Assembly: GCA_002363385.1 (NCBI GenBank)
Contig: DEVL01000003.1
Location: forward strand, 1,560,670 to 1,624,669
DNA from: Stenotrophomonas maltophilia
GTDB taxonomy: Bacteria; Pseudomonadota; Gammaproteobacteria; Xanthomonadales; Xanthomonadaceae
Reading direction: 5' to 3'
Length of the DNA stretch: 64,000 bases
The stretch's first letter is position 1, and the number at the start of each line of letters is the position of its first letter. Made by a program: the position numbers and the translations under genes. This document shows, piece after piece, positions 54,755 to 64,000 of the stretch. The notes under the pieces are model-generated. The model was not told the DNA's origin, searched no databases, and worked only from the letters and a program-made list of their open reading frames with translations.

Positions 54755-57130
54755 ATGCCTGACATCAAGCTCGCCCAGCAGATCGCCCAGACCATCGCCG
54801 ATGAGATCGGTGCCCAGACCGCCCAGGCCCTCGCCGCCATCGCCCTGTTGGACGAAGGTGCCAGCGTCCCGTTCATCGCCCGCTACCGCAAGGAAGTCAC
54901 CGGCGGTCTGGACGATACCCAGCTGCGCAACCTCGAAACGCGGCTGACTTACCTGCGCGAGCTGGAAGACCGCCGCGCCGCGGTGCTGTCCAGCATCGAC
55001 GAACAGGGCAAGCTCAGCGACGAGCTGCGCAACGAGATCCTCGGCGCGGACACCAAGTCGCGGCTGGAAGATCTGTACCTGCCCTACAAGCCCAAGCGCC
55101 GCACCCGTGCCCAGATCGCGCGCGAAGCCGGCCTGGAGCCGCTCGCCGATGGCCTGCTGGCCGATCCGGGCCTGGACCCGCAGGTGTTCGGCGCGACCTT
55201 TGTCGATAGCGACAAGGGCGTGGCCGACGTCAAGGCAGCCCTGGAAGGTGCCCGCGCGATCCTGATGGAGCGCTGGGGCGAAGATGCCGCACTGGTCGGC
55301 GAGCTGCGCACCTGGCTGGGCGAGAACGGCGTGATCCGCGCGCGTGTCGCCGAGGGCAAGGAAGAGCAGGGCGCCAAGTACCGTGATTACTTCGAGCATT
55401 CAGAATCGCTGGCGAAGATTCCCTCACACCGTTTGCTGGCCCTGTTCCGCGCGCGCCGCGAAGAGATCCTGTTCCTGGAGCTGGACCCGGGCAGCGATGC
55501 GGAGGCTGGCAATCTGTATGCCGAAGGGCGCGTGGCGCACAACGCGGGCATCCGCGATGCCGGCCGCCCCGGCGATCGGTGGCTGCTCGACGCCTGCCGC
55601 CTGACCTGGCGCGCCAAGCTGCACATGCACCTGCTGCTGGACCTGTTCAACCAAGCGCGTGAGAAAGCCGAGGCCGAGGCGATCTCGGTGTTCGGGGACA
55701 ACCTCAAGGACCTGCTGCTGTCCGCCCCGGCCGGCCCGAAGGCCGTGCTCGGCCTGGATCCGGGCATCCGCACCGGCTGCAAGATCGCCGTGGTGGATGC
55801 CACCGGCAAGCTGGTCGCGACCGACACCATCTACCCGCACGAACCGCGCCGGCAGTGGGACCAGTCGCTGCACACCATCAAGCAGCTGTGCGTGCAGCAC
55901 AACGTGGAGCTGATCGCGATCGGCAACGGCACCGCCAGCCGCGAAACCGACAAGCTGGCCGGTGAGGTGATCAAGGCGCTGGGTGACACCAAGCTGCAGA
56001 AGATCGTCGTGAGCGAAGCCGGTGCGTCGGTGTACTCGGCGTCGGAGTTTGCGGCCAAGGAATTCCCGAACCTGGACGTGTCCATCCGCGGTGCGGTCTC
56101 GATCGCCCGCCGCCTGCAGGATCCGCTGGCCGAACTGGTCAAGATCGAGCCCAAGGCGATCGGCGTGGGCCAGTACCAGCACGATGTGGATCAGTACCGC
56201 CTGGCGCGCGCGTTGGATGCGCGCGTGGAAGACTGCGTCAACGCGGTCGGCGTGCACGTCAATACCGCTTCTGCCGCGCTGCTCTCGCGCGTGTCCGGGC
56301 TGTCGTCCACCGTGGCCGAGAACATCGTGCGGCACCGCGATGACAACGGCCCGTTCAAGCGCCGCAAGGACCTGCTCAAGGTGCCGCGCCTGGGCGAGAA
56401 GACCTTCGAGCAGTGCGCCGGCTTCCTGCGCATCGCCGATGGCGATCAGCCACTGGATGCCTCCTCGGTGCACCCGGAAGCCTACCCGGTGGTCGAGCGC
56501 ATCGTGGCCGCCACCGCGCGCCCGATCAAGGCGCTGATCGGTGACGGCAGCTTCCTGCGTGGGCTCAAGGCGGAGCAGTTCACCGACGAGACGTTCGGTG
56601 TGCCGACCGTGCGCGACATCCTCAAGGAGCTGGAAAAGCCGGGCCGCGATCCACGCCCCGAGTTCAAGGCCGCGCGCTTCGCCGACGGTGTCGAGGAACT
56701 GAAGGATCTCAAGGTCGGGATGATTCTGGAAGGCGTGGTCAGCAACGTGGCCGCGTTCGGTGCCTTCGTGGACATCGGCGTGCACCAGGATGGCCTGATC
56801 CACATCTCCGCGCTGTCGGACACCTACGTCAAGGACCCGCGTGACGTGGTCAAGGCCGGTGACATCGTCAAGGTGAAGGTGCTGGAGGTGGACGTGGCGC
56901 GCAAGCGCATCGCGCTTACCCGCCGCCTGGACGACACCCCGGCCCCGGCCAAGGCCCCCGGCGAGCGCGATGCGCGCCCAGCCGGTGGCGGTCGCCGCGA
57001 GGGTGGGGCAGGCAATGGGCCGCGCGGTGGTGGTCGTGGCACCCCGTCCGGCCCGCGGCCGGGCAGTGCCGCGCCGCCGGCCAACAATGCGCTGGCCGAT
57101 GCCTTCGCGCGGGCCAAGCGCGGCGGTTGA
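54755..57130 (+). CDS. tex: Tex family S1 RNA-binding protein
   Basis: A 791-residue Tex/YhgF protein, an Spt6-like transcription factor that binds nucleic acid. The N-terminal helical part ([16 protein letters not shown]), the YqgF/RuvC-like domain ([20 protein letters not shown]), helix-hairpin-helix segments ([22 protein letters not shown]) and the S1 domain near residues 650-725 ([20 protein letters not shown]) are in order. The last 60 residues are Gly/Arg/Pro-rich (RGGGRG), an RNA-binding-type tail longer than in E. coli. The ATG at 54755 follows GGAAG. Confidence 0.96.
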   Translation: MPDIKLAQQIAQTIADEIGAQTAQALAAIALLDEGASVPFIARYRKEVTGGLDDTQLRNLETRLTYLRELEDRRAAVLSSIDEQGKLSDELRNEILGADTKSRLEDLYLPYKPKRRTRAQIAREAGLEPLADGLLADPGLDPQVFGATFVDSDKGVADVKAALEGARAILMERWGEDAALVGELRTWLGENGVIRARVAEGKEEQGAKYRDYFEHSESLAKIPSHRLLALFRARREEILFLELDPGSDAEAGNLYAEGRVAHNAGIRDAGRPGDRWLLDACRLTWRAKLHMHLLLDLFNQAREKAEAEAISVFGDNLKDLLLSAPAGPKAVLGLDPGIRTGCKIAVVDATGKLVATDTIYPHEPRRQWDQSLHTIKQLCVQHNVELIAIGNGTASRETDKLAGEVIKALGDTKLQKIVVSEAGASVYSASEFAAKEFPNLDVSIRGAVSIARRLQDPLAELVKIEPKAIGVGQYQHDVDQYRLARALDARVEDCVNAVGVHVNTASAALLSRVSGLSSTVAENIVRHRDDNGPFKRRKDLLKVPRLGEKTFEQCAGFLRIADGDQPLDASSVHPEAYPVVERIVAATARPIKALIGDGSFLRGLKAEQFTDETFGVPTVRDILKELEKPGRDPRPEFKAARFADGVEELKDLKVGMILEGVVSNVAAFGAFVDIGVHQDGLIHISALSDTYVKDPRDVVKAGDIVKVKVLEVDVARKRIALTRRLDDTPAPAKAPGERDARPAGGGRREGGAGNGPRGGGRGTPSGPRPGSAAPPANNALADAFARAKRGG

Positions 57131-57150
57131 GTCCGGCTCGGGTACACCTT

Positions 57151-57174
57151 AAAGGCCGCCTTCGGGCGGCCTTT
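57151..57174 (+). terminator. Terminator of tex
   Basis: AAAGGCCGCC (57151-57160) and GGCGGCCTTT (57165-57174) form a perfect 10-bp stem closed by a TTCG tetraloop, 20 bases after the tex stop. The right arm itself ends in TTT and GGGGTTT follows. Confidence 0.85.
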
Positions 57175-57281
57175 GGGGTTTCTGGCCACCCGTTCGTGCC
57201 GAAGGCACTTCTGGTTTGACGTGCGTTTACGCAGACTTCCTGTTGAATGCCCGTATGGTGGACGGGCGGCGGGGAGGCCAG

Positions 57282-59498
57282 ATGACCGACAAACAGGCAG
57301 AACCGGGCGACCGGCCGGGCCACAGTGTTCAAGCCGAGGCCGCCTTGCCGGCCATGGCTGAACACGCCCGACGCCTGGAAATGATCATCGAGGGCACTGC
57401 GGCCGGCACCTGGGACTGGAACATTCCCGACGGCCTGATGCGGGTCAACGAGCGTTGGGCGCAGATCGTCGGCTATACACGTGAGGAGTTGGCGCCGATC
57501 ACGCCGGAGACCTTTTTCAGGCTGGTCCATCCCGAGGATCTGGCGCAGTCCAACATGTTGTTGGACGAGCACCTGGCGGGGCGCTCGGCGCATTACGAGA
57601 GCCTGTGCCGGATGCGCCACAAGCGCGGGCACTGGATATGGGTGCAGGATCGCGGGCGTGTCTACGAACGGGACGCGCAGGGCCGGCCGGTCTGGATGGC
57701 CGGCGCGCATGCCGATGTCACCGATCTGCAGCAGGCCCGACAGGACGCGGCGGAGATGCGCCAGCGGCTGCAGGCCGTGGTCGATGCGTCCGACGAAGTG
57801 GCGGTGATCGCCACGGACGTCAACGGCGTGATCAATCTGTTCAACACCGGTGCACAGAAGTTGCTGGGCTACGCCGCCGAGGACGTGATCGGCCGGCTCG
57901 ACCTTGGGCAGTTCCACGATCCTGATGAGATGCGCGCCTATCTGCAGGCCGACACCGATGCCGACGGGCGCCTGCCGACCATCTTCCAGGCACTCACTGC
58001 ACGGGCGGCGCAGGGGACGTGGTCACGCCAGTGGACCTTCGTGCGCAAGGATGGTGAACGCCGCCAGGTCCGCTTGTCGATCAGTCCGCTCGACGGTGCG
58101 GGCGGATTGATCGGCTACGTCGGCATGGCAGTGGATCTGACCCCGCTGCTGGAAGTGCGCGAACGGGCGTACGTGGCGGCCAAGAAGTTTGCCGGTGCGT
58201 TTTCCTCGGCAGCGCTGGGCATGGCTCTGGTCTCGCTGGAAGGGCGCTGGCTGGACGTCAATGATGCGCTGTGCGGGATTCTCGGCTACACCCGTGCCGA
58301 ACTGCTGCTGATCGATTTCCAGACTCTCACCCACGCCGATGACCTGAACACCGATCTGGCCCTGCTTGGCGATCTGCTGGCCGGGCGCCGCGACCACTAC
58401 CACATGGACAAACGCTACCTGGGCAAGGCCGGCAACCTGGTCTGGGGGCGCCTGTCGGTCTCGCTGGTGCGTTCGGAGAGCGGCGAGCCGCTGCATTTCG
58501 TGTCACAGATCCAGGACGTGACGGTGCAGCACCAGAGTAGCCAGCAGCTACGCGAATCAGAACAGCGCACCCGGGTCACCCTGGATGCGGTCGCCGACAT
58601 GGTGCTGACCCTGGACCTGCACGGTGGCATCCAGTACGCGAACGCCGCAGCCACGCGCGCGCTGGCCGGCGAGGGCGCCGAGTCGCTGGCGGGCAGTCAG
58701 CTGCAGGACGTCATGGAGCTGACCACCGAATACGCGCCGCGCTCGCCGCTGGACCTGGCGGTGCTGCTGGACCCGGAGAGCAATGCGGTCGATCTCCATT
58801 CGGATCTACTGCTGTCGGTGGGGGCCCACCTGCTGCCGGTGGATGTCACCCGCGCCTGGCTGCGCGGCGAGGACGGGCAGACGACCGGCGCGGTCTGGGT
58901 CATCCGTGATGTCACCCAGCAGCGCGCCCGACAGCGGGAAGCACGGCACCTGGCCGAGGTCGACCCGCTCACCGAACTGAGCAACCGGCGCGGGTTTGAA
59001 GCCCACCTGCAGCAGGCGATCACCCGGGTCGCGCGGACCGGGCAGTCGGCATCACTGATGTACATCGATCTGGACCGCTTCAAGCCGGTCAACGATACCC
59101 ATGGTCATCTCGCCGGCGATGCCGTGCTGTGGGCGGTGGCAAGTCTGCTGCGCCATGGCGTGCGTGATTCGGACATCGTGGCGCGGCTGGGGGGCGATGA
59201 ATTCGCGGTGATCCTGGCCGGCTGTTCGCTCAAACGCGCGCGCCGGATCGCCAGCGACCTGCTGGAGTCGCTGCGCGGGCTGTCCATTCCCTGGGACCTG
59301 CAGCGGCTGAAGGTGGGCGCCAGCATCGGCATCGCCCGGATCGGCGGCAGCATGAGCGTGGACGATGCAGTGGCCGCCGCCGATGCGCAGTGCTACCGGG
59401 CCAAGGCGATGGGGCGTGACAACGTGCAGGTGGAGACTCTGGTGGCGGGGGACGTGGAGGTGTTTGAGAGCCAGGACGGCGCGGAGGGTGGCGAGTGA
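57282..59498 (+). CDS. Multi-PAS diguanylate cyclase
   Basis: A 738-residue soluble protein. Four PAS domains (about 25-150, 160-285, 300-425, 430-555) precede a GGDEF domain (about 565-725). The active site GGDEF is intact at 637-641 (RLGGDEFAVIL), with the inhibitory RxxD site at 628-631, so it should make cyclic-di-GMP from GTP under product feedback. No EAL domain follows. The ATG at 57282 was chosen because GGGGAGG lies four bases ahead; open sequence continues upstream. No chromophore motif is visible in the PAS domains. Confidence 0.92.
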   Translation: MTDKQAEPGDRPGHSVQAEAALPAMAEHARRLEMIIEGTAAGTWDWNIPDGLMRVNERWAQIVGYTREELAPITPETFFRLVHPEDLAQSNMLLDEHLAGRSAHYESLCRMRHKRGHWIWVQDRGRVYERDAQGRPVWMAGAHADVTDLQQARQDAAEMRQRLQAVVDASDEVAVIATDVNGVINLFNTGAQKLLGYAAEDVIGRLDLGQFHDPDEMRAYLQADTDADGRLPTIFQALTARAAQGTWSRQWTFVRKDGERRQVRLSISPLDGAGGLIGYVGMAVDLTPLLEVRERAYVAAKKFAGAFSSAALGMALVSLEGRWLDVNDALCGILGYTRAELLLIDFQTLTHADDLNTDLALLGDLLAGRRDHYHMDKRYLGKAGNLVWGRLSVSLVRSESGEPLHFVSQIQDVTVQHQSSQQLRESEQRTRVTLDAVADMVLTLDLHGGIQYANAAATRALAGEGAESLAGSQLQDVMELTTEYAPRSPLDLAVLLDPESNAVDLHSDLLLSVGAHLLPVDVTRAWLRGEDGQTTGAVWVIRDVTQQRARQREARHLAEVDPLTELSNRRGFEAHLQQAITRVARTGQSASLMYIDLDRFKPVNDTHGHLAGDAVLWAVASLLRHGVRDSDIVARLGGDEFAVILAGCSLKRARRIASDLLESLRGLSIPWDLQRLKVGASIGIARIGGSMSVDDAVAAADAQCYRAKAMGRDNVQVETLVAGDVEVFESQDGAEGGE

Positions 59499-59527
59499 GC
59501 CGGTTCAGGGTGAACTGCGGCGCGCCC

Positions 59528-59554
59528 TAAAGCTCGCGCAATCGCGGCCGTTAT
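59528..59554 (+). promoter_or_regulatory. FliA (sigma-28) type promoter for the chemoreceptor
   Basis: TAAAGCTC (59528-59535) and GCCGTTAT (59547-59554) are separated by exactly 11 bases, close to the sigma-28 consensus TAAAGTTT-N11-GCCGATAA. It lies about 210 bases ahead of the chemoreceptor ATG, with no other gene between, so the leader would be long. Motility genes and chemoreceptors are typical FliA targets. Confidence 0.6.
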
Positions 59555-59765
59555 ATGACTCGCAGTCATTGCCTGCACACTCACGTGGATATCTGGCTTT
59601 ACACCTGTTCGAACGGTTCATTGCCGCCGCCTGGCGCGGTGTTTGAAGCGCACTGAAGCAACGTCAGCCGCACTGGCGATCTTCGTGAGTCCAGCCAACG
59701 GAATACCGCTACCGGGCCACCGCCCGGGGTTGACCTATTCGCTAAACGGACACCGAGGTCTAACG

Positions 59766-61616
59766 ATGCTTACTTCAGGCTTGCACACGCATGTGCCCGA
59801 CCGTGCCTCCGATAGAGGTGCATGGTCCCCGCGACACGCTTTCGCCGCATTGTTCGCTTCCCGCCGCAGCACGGAGGGCGCTGTTTCCGCCGCCCGACAG
59901 CGTCAGTGCGAGCTGGAAGACCAGGTCAAGGCCCTGCATCGGGTGCAGGCGGTCATCGAGTTCCAGCTCGATGGCACCATCGTGCACGCCAATGACAATT
60001 TCCTGCAGACGCTGGGCTACACCCTGGAGGAAATCCAAGGCAGGCATCACGCCATGTTTGTCGATCCCGAGTACGCGCAGAGCAGCGAGTACCGGGACTT
60101 CTGGGCCAATCTGGGCCGCGGTGAGTTCGACGCGGGGCAGTACCGCCGCATCGGCAAGGGGGGGCGGGATATCTGGATCCAGGCCTCGTACAACCCGGTC
60201 TTCGACGCCAACGGGCGGCCCTACAAGGTGGTCAAGTTCGCCACCGACATTACCGCGCAGAAATTCCAGACCGCCGATTTTGCCGGCCAGTTGGCGGCGA
60301 TCAACAAGTCCCAGGCGGTGATCGAGTTCGACCTGGACGGCCGTATCCTGGCGGCCAACGAGAACTTCCTCGCGGCCATGGGGTATACGCTGGACGAAGT
60401 GCGCGGGCAGCACCATTCGATGTTCGCCGAGGCCGGATATCGCGAGAGTGCCGAGTACCGCGCGTTCTGGCTGAAACTCGGCCGTGGCGAGTACGATGCG
60501 GGCCAGTACAAGCGACTGGGCAAGGGCGGACGTGAGGTCTGGATCCAGGCCTCGTACAACCCGATCTACGATATGAACGGGCGGCCGTTCAAGGTCGTCA
60601 AGTACGCCACCGACATCACCGCCCAGGTACGCGACACGCAGGCGCTGCAGGCGGCGGTGTCCCAGACGCGCGAAGTGGTCGCGGCCGCCCAGAGCGGCGA
60701 TCTGACCGGGCATATCGACACACAGGACAAGAGCGGGCCGATCGGCGAGCTCTGCGCAGGCATCAATGCGCTGGTCGAAGCGATGGCCGGCATCATCGCC
60801 CAGATCAAGCTGGCGGCAGACACCATCGCAGTGGGTGCCAGCGAGATCGCAGAAGGCAACAGCGACCTTTCCGTTCGCACCGAGCAGCAGGCAGCCGCAC
60901 TGGAAGAAACCGCCGTTTCCATGAGGGGCCTGACGGCCACCGTGAGGCGTACCGCCGACAACGCCGTGCAGGCCAATCAACTGGTGGGTGGGGCAGTGGC
61001 AGTGGCCGCGCAGGGTGGTCAGGTGGTCAACGAGGTGGTATCGACGATGTCGCTGATCAATGACTCCTCGCGCCGCATCGTCGACATCATCGGGGTGATC
61101 GACGGCATTGCCTTCCAGACCAACATCCTTGCGCTCAATGCGGCCGTGGAAGCGGCACGTGCCGGTGAGCACGGGCGCGGGTTTGCCGTGGTGGCCTCGG
61201 AAATCCGCTCGCTGTCGCAGCGCTCGGCCGAGGCGGCCAAGGAGATCAAGCAGCTGATCGGGGATTCGGTCGAGAAGGTCGGGGCGGGCACGCGCCAGGT
61301 CGAAAGCGCCGGGCGCACGATGGACGAGATCGTCGTCAGCGTGAAGCGGGTAAGCGATCTGATGGCGGATATCAGCACGGCCGCGCGTGAGCAGAGCGAC
61401 AGCATCGAGCAGATCAACCAGGTGGTCGAGCATATCGACGAGAGCACCCAGCAGAATGCCGCCCTGGTGGAGGAAGCGTCGGCCGCCGCGCGCAGCATGG
61501 AAGAACAGTCCACCCAGTTGCTGCAGACGGTGGCGGCGTTCCGGGTGGGGGCGACGGGCGGGGTGGCGCGAGCGGCGGCGGCCAATGCCGCAGATCCGAC
61601 GCTTCGGCTGGTCTGA
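59766..61616 (+). CDS. Soluble chemoreceptor with two PAS domains
   Basis: A 616-residue methyl-accepting chemotaxis protein without membrane helices. Two PAS domains (about 60-180 and 182-302) are near-copies of each other, sharing WIQASYNP and GRP-KVVK-ATDITAQ segments. A HAMP-like stretch follows (about 310-370), then the signalling domain with hairpin tip [20 protein letters not shown] and [17 protein letters not shown]. No CheR-binding pentapeptide ends the protein. GAGG seven bases ahead of the ATG at 59766. It is likely to sense an internal cue through PAS cofactors, as Aer does. Confidence 0.93.
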   Translation: MLTSGLHTHVPDRASDRGAWSPRHAFAALFASRRSTEGAVSAARQRQCELEDQVKALHRVQAVIEFQLDGTIVHANDNFLQTLGYTLEEIQGRHHAMFVDPEYAQSSEYRDFWANLGRGEFDAGQYRRIGKGGRDIWIQASYNPVFDANGRPYKVVKFATDITAQKFQTADFAGQLAAINKSQAVIEFDLDGRILAANENFLAAMGYTLDEVRGQHHSMFAEAGYRESAEYRAFWLKLGRGEYDAGQYKRLGKGGREVWIQASYNPIYDMNGRPFKVVKYATDITAQVRDTQALQAAVSQTREVVAAAQSGDLTGHIDTQDKSGPIGELCAGINALVEAMAGIIAQIKLAADTIAVGASEIAEGNSDLSVRTEQQAAALEETAVSMRGLTATVRRTADNAVQANQLVGGAVAVAAQGGQVVNEVVSTMSLINDSSRRIVDIIGVIDGIAFQTNILALNAAVEAARAGEHGRGFAVVASEIRSLSQRSAEAAKEIKQLIGDSVEKVGAGTRQVESAGRTMDEIVVSVKRVSDLMADISTAAREQSDSIEQINQVVEHIDESTQQNAALVEEASAAARSMEEQSTQLLQTVAAFRVGATGGVARAAAANAADPTLRLV

Positions 61617-61628
61617 GCGTTAACGAAA

Positions 61629-61658
61629 AACGCCCCGGATCCGTCGATCCGGGGCGTT
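61629..61658. terminator. Two-way terminator after the chemoreceptor gene
   Basis: A perfect 12-bp stem (61629-61640 with 61647-61658) with a six-base loop follows the chemoreceptor stop by 12 bases. Five As precede it, so leftward transcripts from the tRNA-Leu gene would also meet a hairpin and T-run. Rightward it is followed by CTGGTTTT. Confidence 0.85.
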
Positions 61659-61669
61659 CTGGTTTTCCA

Positions 61670-61756
61670 TGGTGCCGAAGGTGGGACTCGAACCCACACG
61701 CTTTTAAGGGCGGCGGATTTTGAGTCCGCTGCGTCTACCGATTCCGCCACTTCGGC
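61670..61756 (-). tRNA. tRNA-Leu (CAA)
   Basis: Read leftward: acceptor GCCGAAG pairs with CTTCGGC, D-arm with CGGTAGACGC, anticodon stem GCGGA/TCCGC around loop CTCAAAA (anticodon CAA), a long variable arm and T-arm GTGGGTTCGAGTCCCAC. The CCA end is encoded. 87 bases, the expected size for a class II tRNA. Confidence 0.97.
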
Positions 61757-61880
61757 TGGCTGGCCGCGTAGTGTATACAAAATTCATACATCTGTGCAGG
61801 CCTGAATGCTTAAGCTCCTGTCAGGGTTTCACCTACACAGAACGCTATACTCATCGCGCTGAACCATACAGGGAGTCGTT

Positions 61881-62261
61881 ATGAGCGCGCTGCAGGATCT
61901 TCGGGTACTGGTGGTCGAGAACGACGAAATGAGCGCATCCCTGCTGCAGATGCAGCTGATCCAGTCCGGCGCCATCGTGGTCGGGCTGGCGGCCTCGGTG
62001 GGCGAGGCGTTGCGGCTGCTGGGAGAGACCCAGCCGCAGGTTGCCCTGCTGGACTATCGGCTGGCCAACAACGAAACGAGTGAGTCCGTGGCCGCAGCGT
62101 TGGCTGCGCGTCAGATCCCCTTCGTCCTGGCCACCGGCATGGCCACTGACCATCTGCCCGATGCCTTCCGTTCGGGCGTGATCCTGAGCAAGCCGTACCT
62201 GACGGCTGAATTGAACGCCGCCCTGGCGCGCGCGCAGGTCGGCGATTCCGTCGCCGGCTGA
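61881..62261 (+). CDS. Single-domain response regulator
   Basis: A 126-residue receiver: VLVVENDEMSASLL, Asp in VALLDYRLANNE, Lys in ILSKPYLTAEL. The second acidic residue pair reads Glu-Asn-Asp, and LDYRLAN instead of a LP(G/D)M(D/S)G loop is typical of the small receivers found with HWE kinases. No kinase is adjacent. AGGGAG ahead of the ATG and TATACT at 61846-61851 as a possible -10 box suggest its own promoter. Confidence 0.85.
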   Translation: MSALQDLRVLVVENDEMSASLLQMQLIQSGAIVVGLAASVGEALRLLGETQPQVALLDYRLANNETSESVAAALAARQIPFVLATGMATDHLPDAFRSGVILSKPYLTAELNAALARAQVGDSVAG

Positions 62262-62268
62262 GCAGCAC

Positions 62269-63225
62269 TCACGCGGCTTCGGCGTGGGCCAGTGTGACCG
62301 GCTCGCGGTCGTCGAGGATCCGATACAGCGCGGCAAGGTCCTGCGGATCCGGATTCAACCAGGCATCCAGATGTTCCGGCCGGATCGGCACGATGCAGCG
62401 GTCATGGCCGGTGCGCGCCACATCCATCGGCGGCGCATCGGTAATCGCGGCAAACGACAGCAGTCTGCCTTCCGGCCCTTCCCACTCCGACCACAGGCAG
62501 GCGATGAGCAGATCGCGGGGTGGCTGCGGGCTGAACTCCAGCACGACGTTCTCGGCCTTTTTGCCCACGGACAGGGGGCGCTGTTCCAAGGCGTGCCGCG
62601 GCACGTGCTCGTAGAACGATTGCACCACCACCACGCCATGCTGATGGCCAAACGCGGATTTCCAGTAGGCCTCGAGGCTGTCGCGCCGCGCGTTGTACGT
62701 GCCGGGATACAGCACGTCGTTGCGCGCGGGCTTGTCCGGCAGCCGGCATTGGTAGCGCATCGGCTTGATCACGCGCTGGCCCTGCTCGGACACGATCACC
62801 GGTGCGTACACGCCTGGGAAGATGCGGCTGTCGCGTGGTACCAGGCCGGCGCGCTGCAGGTCGGACAGGCGTGCCTGCGCGCGTTCGATGCGGTTGCCGG
62901 CCACGCGTGCCTCGTTGCGTGCCTTCTGCGTGGGCCGGACGTCCAGTTGCGCCTGGGCCGCCTTCAATCGCGCGCCCTGAAGCCGGACTTCTTCGTCGAG
63001 TGCCTGCATTTCCTCGGCATGCCACTGCTGGATCCGCGCCACGATCTCCTGGCCTTGGGGTGTGCGCGCGCCGGCGAAGCCATCGTCCATCGCCTTGGGG
63101 GTTTTGGGTCGCTGTTTGCCGGCGTCGTGCGCATACAACTGGGCAAACTCGTCCAGCGACAGCATGGCGCCGTACTCTCGAACCAGCTTGGTGTAGTCGG
63201 CACGGATCTGGGCGGAATAGCACAT
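62269..63225 (-). CDS. SRAP family protein (YedK/HMCES-like), intact active site
   Basis: A 318-residue SOS-response-associated protein that shields abasic sites by crosslinking to DNA. Residue 2 is Cys (MCYSAQIRADY), as needed after Met1 removal; the other active residues are visible: Asn in TYNARRDSL, Glu in SFYEHV and His in RTGHDRCIVP. It is longer than YedK (about 220) because of a helical insert (about 60-120, with DEEVRLQGARLKAAQAQ). The ATG at 63225 is fixed by Cys2. It contrasts with the degenerate paralogue at 695-1438. Confidence 0.9.
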   Translation of the reverse strand: MCYSAQIRADYTKLVREYGAMLSLDEFAQLYAHDAGKQRPKTPKAMDDGFAGARTPQGQEIVARIQQWHAEEMQALDEEVRLQGARLKAAQAQLDVRPTQKARNEARVAGNRIERAQARLSDLQRAGLVPRDSRIFPGVYAPVIVSEQGQRVIKPMRYQCRLPDKPARNDVLYPGTYNARRDSLEAYWKSAFGHQHGVVVVQSFYEHVPRHALEQRPLSVGKKAENVVLEFSPQPPRDLLIACLWSEWEGPEGRLLSFAAITDAPPMDVARTGHDRCIVPIRPEHLDAWLNPDPQDLAALYRILDDREPVTLAHAEAA

Positions 63226-63330
63226 GGCAGGGCAACAGGGCGGGCAGGGGGACAGGATAGGCCGATGTGTCGCACATCCTGCGAAACCGCTCGGGCAAGC
63301 TGAGCGTCCATTCATTACTGGAGCCGCGTC

Positions 63331-63747
63331 ATGTCACTGCCCGCCGGTGTTCACTGCAGTCCGTTGCCGCCCAGCGTGGAGGAGTATCGCGCGCTGCGGG
63401 TACTCGCCGGGCTGAGTCCCAAGACCGCCGAAGCGGCGGCGCGGGGCCTGCCCAATACGGTCTTTGGCGTGAGCCTGCGCGAAGGTGACCGGCTGCTGGC
63501 CATGGGCCGGATCATCGGCGACGGCGGCTGTTTCCTGCAGGTGGTGGATATCGCGGTCGTGCCGGACCGCCAAGGGCAGGGCCTGGGCAAGGCTGTGATG
63601 CAGCAGTTGGATGAGTGGCTGCGGGGCCATGCCGTGGGTGCGTATGTGAGCCTGATCGCCGACGGCCAGGCGCACCGGCTGTATGCGCAGTTCGGCTTTG
63701 CGTTGACTGCGCCGCGTTCGGTGGGCATGGCCAAGGTCGTGGCATAG
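63331..63747 (+). CDS. GNAT family N-acetyltransferase
   Basis: A 138-residue acetyl-CoA-dependent transferase: strand 4 with VVDIAVVPDRQGQGLGKAVM holds the acetyl-CoA motif (Q/R-x-x-G-x-G/A as RQGQGLG), and LYAQFGFALT is the usual C-terminal motif. The substrate is unknown. It diverges from the SRAP gene and is followed by a terminator-type hairpin and the tRNA genes, which are read leftward. Confidence 0.88.
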   Translation: MSLPAGVHCSPLPPSVEEYRALRVLAGLSPKTAEAAARGLPNTVFGVSLREGDRLLAMGRIIGDGGCFLQVVDIAVVPDRQGQGLGKAVMQQLDEWLRGHAVGAYVSLIADGQAHRLYAQFGFALTAPRSVGMAKVVA

Positions 63748-63754
63748 CGCACAT

Positions 63755-63792
63755 AAACAAACAGCCCCGACCGAGGTCAGGGCTGTTTGTTT
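63755..63792. terminator. Two-way terminator between acetyltransferase and tRNA genes
   Basis: A 13-bp stem (63755-63767 with 63780-63792), AAACAAACAGCCC with its complement, lies between convergent transcripts. The A/T-rich outer part supplies T-runs in both directions, so it should end both the acetyltransferase and the tRNA transcripts. Confidence 0.85.
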
Positions 63793-63797
63793 GAAGC

Positions 63798-63873
63798 TGG
63801 CGTCCCCACGGGGATTCGAACCCCGGTCGCCACCGTGAAAGGGTGATGTCCTAGGCCTCTAGACGATGGGGAC
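63798..63873 (-). tRNA. tRNA-Glu (UUC)
   Basis: Read leftward: acceptor GTCCCCA, D-arm, anticodon loop CTTTCAC (anticodon TTC), T-arm CGGGGTTCGAATCCCCG and an encoded CCA end, 76 bases. Together with the next tRNA it forms an Ala-Glu pair in one transcript. Confidence 0.97.
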
Positions 63874-63922
63874 GCGTTAAACCGAATTTTGGCTTCTATC
63901 GGACGGCCTGTGTCCGGAGAAG

Positions 63923-63998
63923 TGGTGGAGCCAGGCGGGATCGAACCGCCGACCTCCTGCATGCCATGCAGGCGCTCTCCCAGCTGAGCTATGGCCCC
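63923..63998 (-). tRNA. tRNA-Ala (GGC)
   Basis: Read leftward: acceptor GGGGCCA, D-arm AGCTCAGCTGGGAGAGC, anticodon stem CTGCA/TGCAG around GGC, T-arm GGCGGTTCGATCCCGCC and an encoded CCA end, 76 bases. The promoter must lie to the right of the window. Confidence 0.97.
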
Positions 63999-64000
63999 AC

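Noticed and set aside
55424..56803. Leftward frame of about 460 codons opposite tex
   Set aside because: The rightward strand encodes the conserved Tex core; the antisense translation has no domain signature.
59775..61433. Leftward frame of about 550 codons opposite the chemoreceptor
   Set aside because: Antisense shadow of the PAS and signalling domains, with no ribosome site.

Overview
The window is a chromosomal segment of a high-GC gammaproteobacterium of the Xanthomonadaceae, most probably Stenotrophomonas or a near relative. The signs are the GC-rich codon use, the gene families (PpsA/PpsR pair, class III PhaE/PhaC, MntR-TadA-Orn neighbours, bacteriophytochrome kinase, TonB receptor) and one hairpin with a GTAG head at 44581-44605 that looks like a Stenotrophomonas SMAG/REP repeat. 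I see no insertion sequence, prophage, integrase, rRNA or CRISPR array. Three tRNA genes (Leu-CAA, Glu-UUC, Ala-GGC) lie at the right end.

Layout. 1-2774: end of a secreted protein gene, CsbD stress protein, a degenerate SRAP-family protein with a small CxxC protein, and a CDF metal transporter. 3082-11619: a hybrid kinase convergent with a bacteriophytochrome block (bphP, single-domain regulator, hybrid kinase, single-domain regulator). 11789-18555: a periplasmic redox block read leftward (lipocalin-like/TlpA fusion, YceI, DsbD-alpha-like protein, diheme peroxidase with an altered first heme motif, TlpA, TonB receptor). 18959-20148: membrane protein, 23-codon membrane peptide and terminator. 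20364-25789: a stressosome operon rsbR-S-T-X whose last two genes are histidine kinases instead of RsbU and a sigma factor. 25847-31099: CHAD protein, helicase IV-like enzyme, MFS exporter, small membrane protein. 31289-34411: GAF protein, DUF1653 protein, GAF-(degenerate GGDEF)-EAL protein. 34522-41827: PAS kinase with single-domain regulator, divergent from a tightly coupled set of triple-receiver hybrid kinase, CheR, CheB and receiver-kinase. 41895-44513: mntR, tadA, orn, EcsC-like. 44671-48014: divergent ppsA and ppsR. 48098-50820: DUF1249, Nudix, methyltransferase, pssA, with a DnaA-box cluster ahead of pssA. 50873-54171: phaE, phaC, DUF5329, PspC, and a small HEXXH membrane protein, all nearly overlapping. 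54332-61616: orphan 71-residue protein, tex, PAS-GGDEF cyclase, soluble PAS chemoreceptor with a good FliA-type promoter. 61670-63998: tRNAs, a single-domain regulator, an intact SRAP protein and an acetyltransferase.

How it fits together. The region is dominated by signal transduction: eight histidine kinases, thirteen receiver domains (four stand-alone), two cyclic-di-GMP proteins, one chemoreceptor, CheR/CheB and a stressosome. None of the thirteen receivers is joined to a DNA-binding domain, so outputs must pass through partners outside the window or through protein interactions. Four kinases share almost the same phosphoacceptor motif and three of them similar C-terminal receivers, which points to local family expansion. 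The other themes are envelope redox chemistry, carbon storage (PHA) and gluconeogenesis control (PpsA/PpsR).
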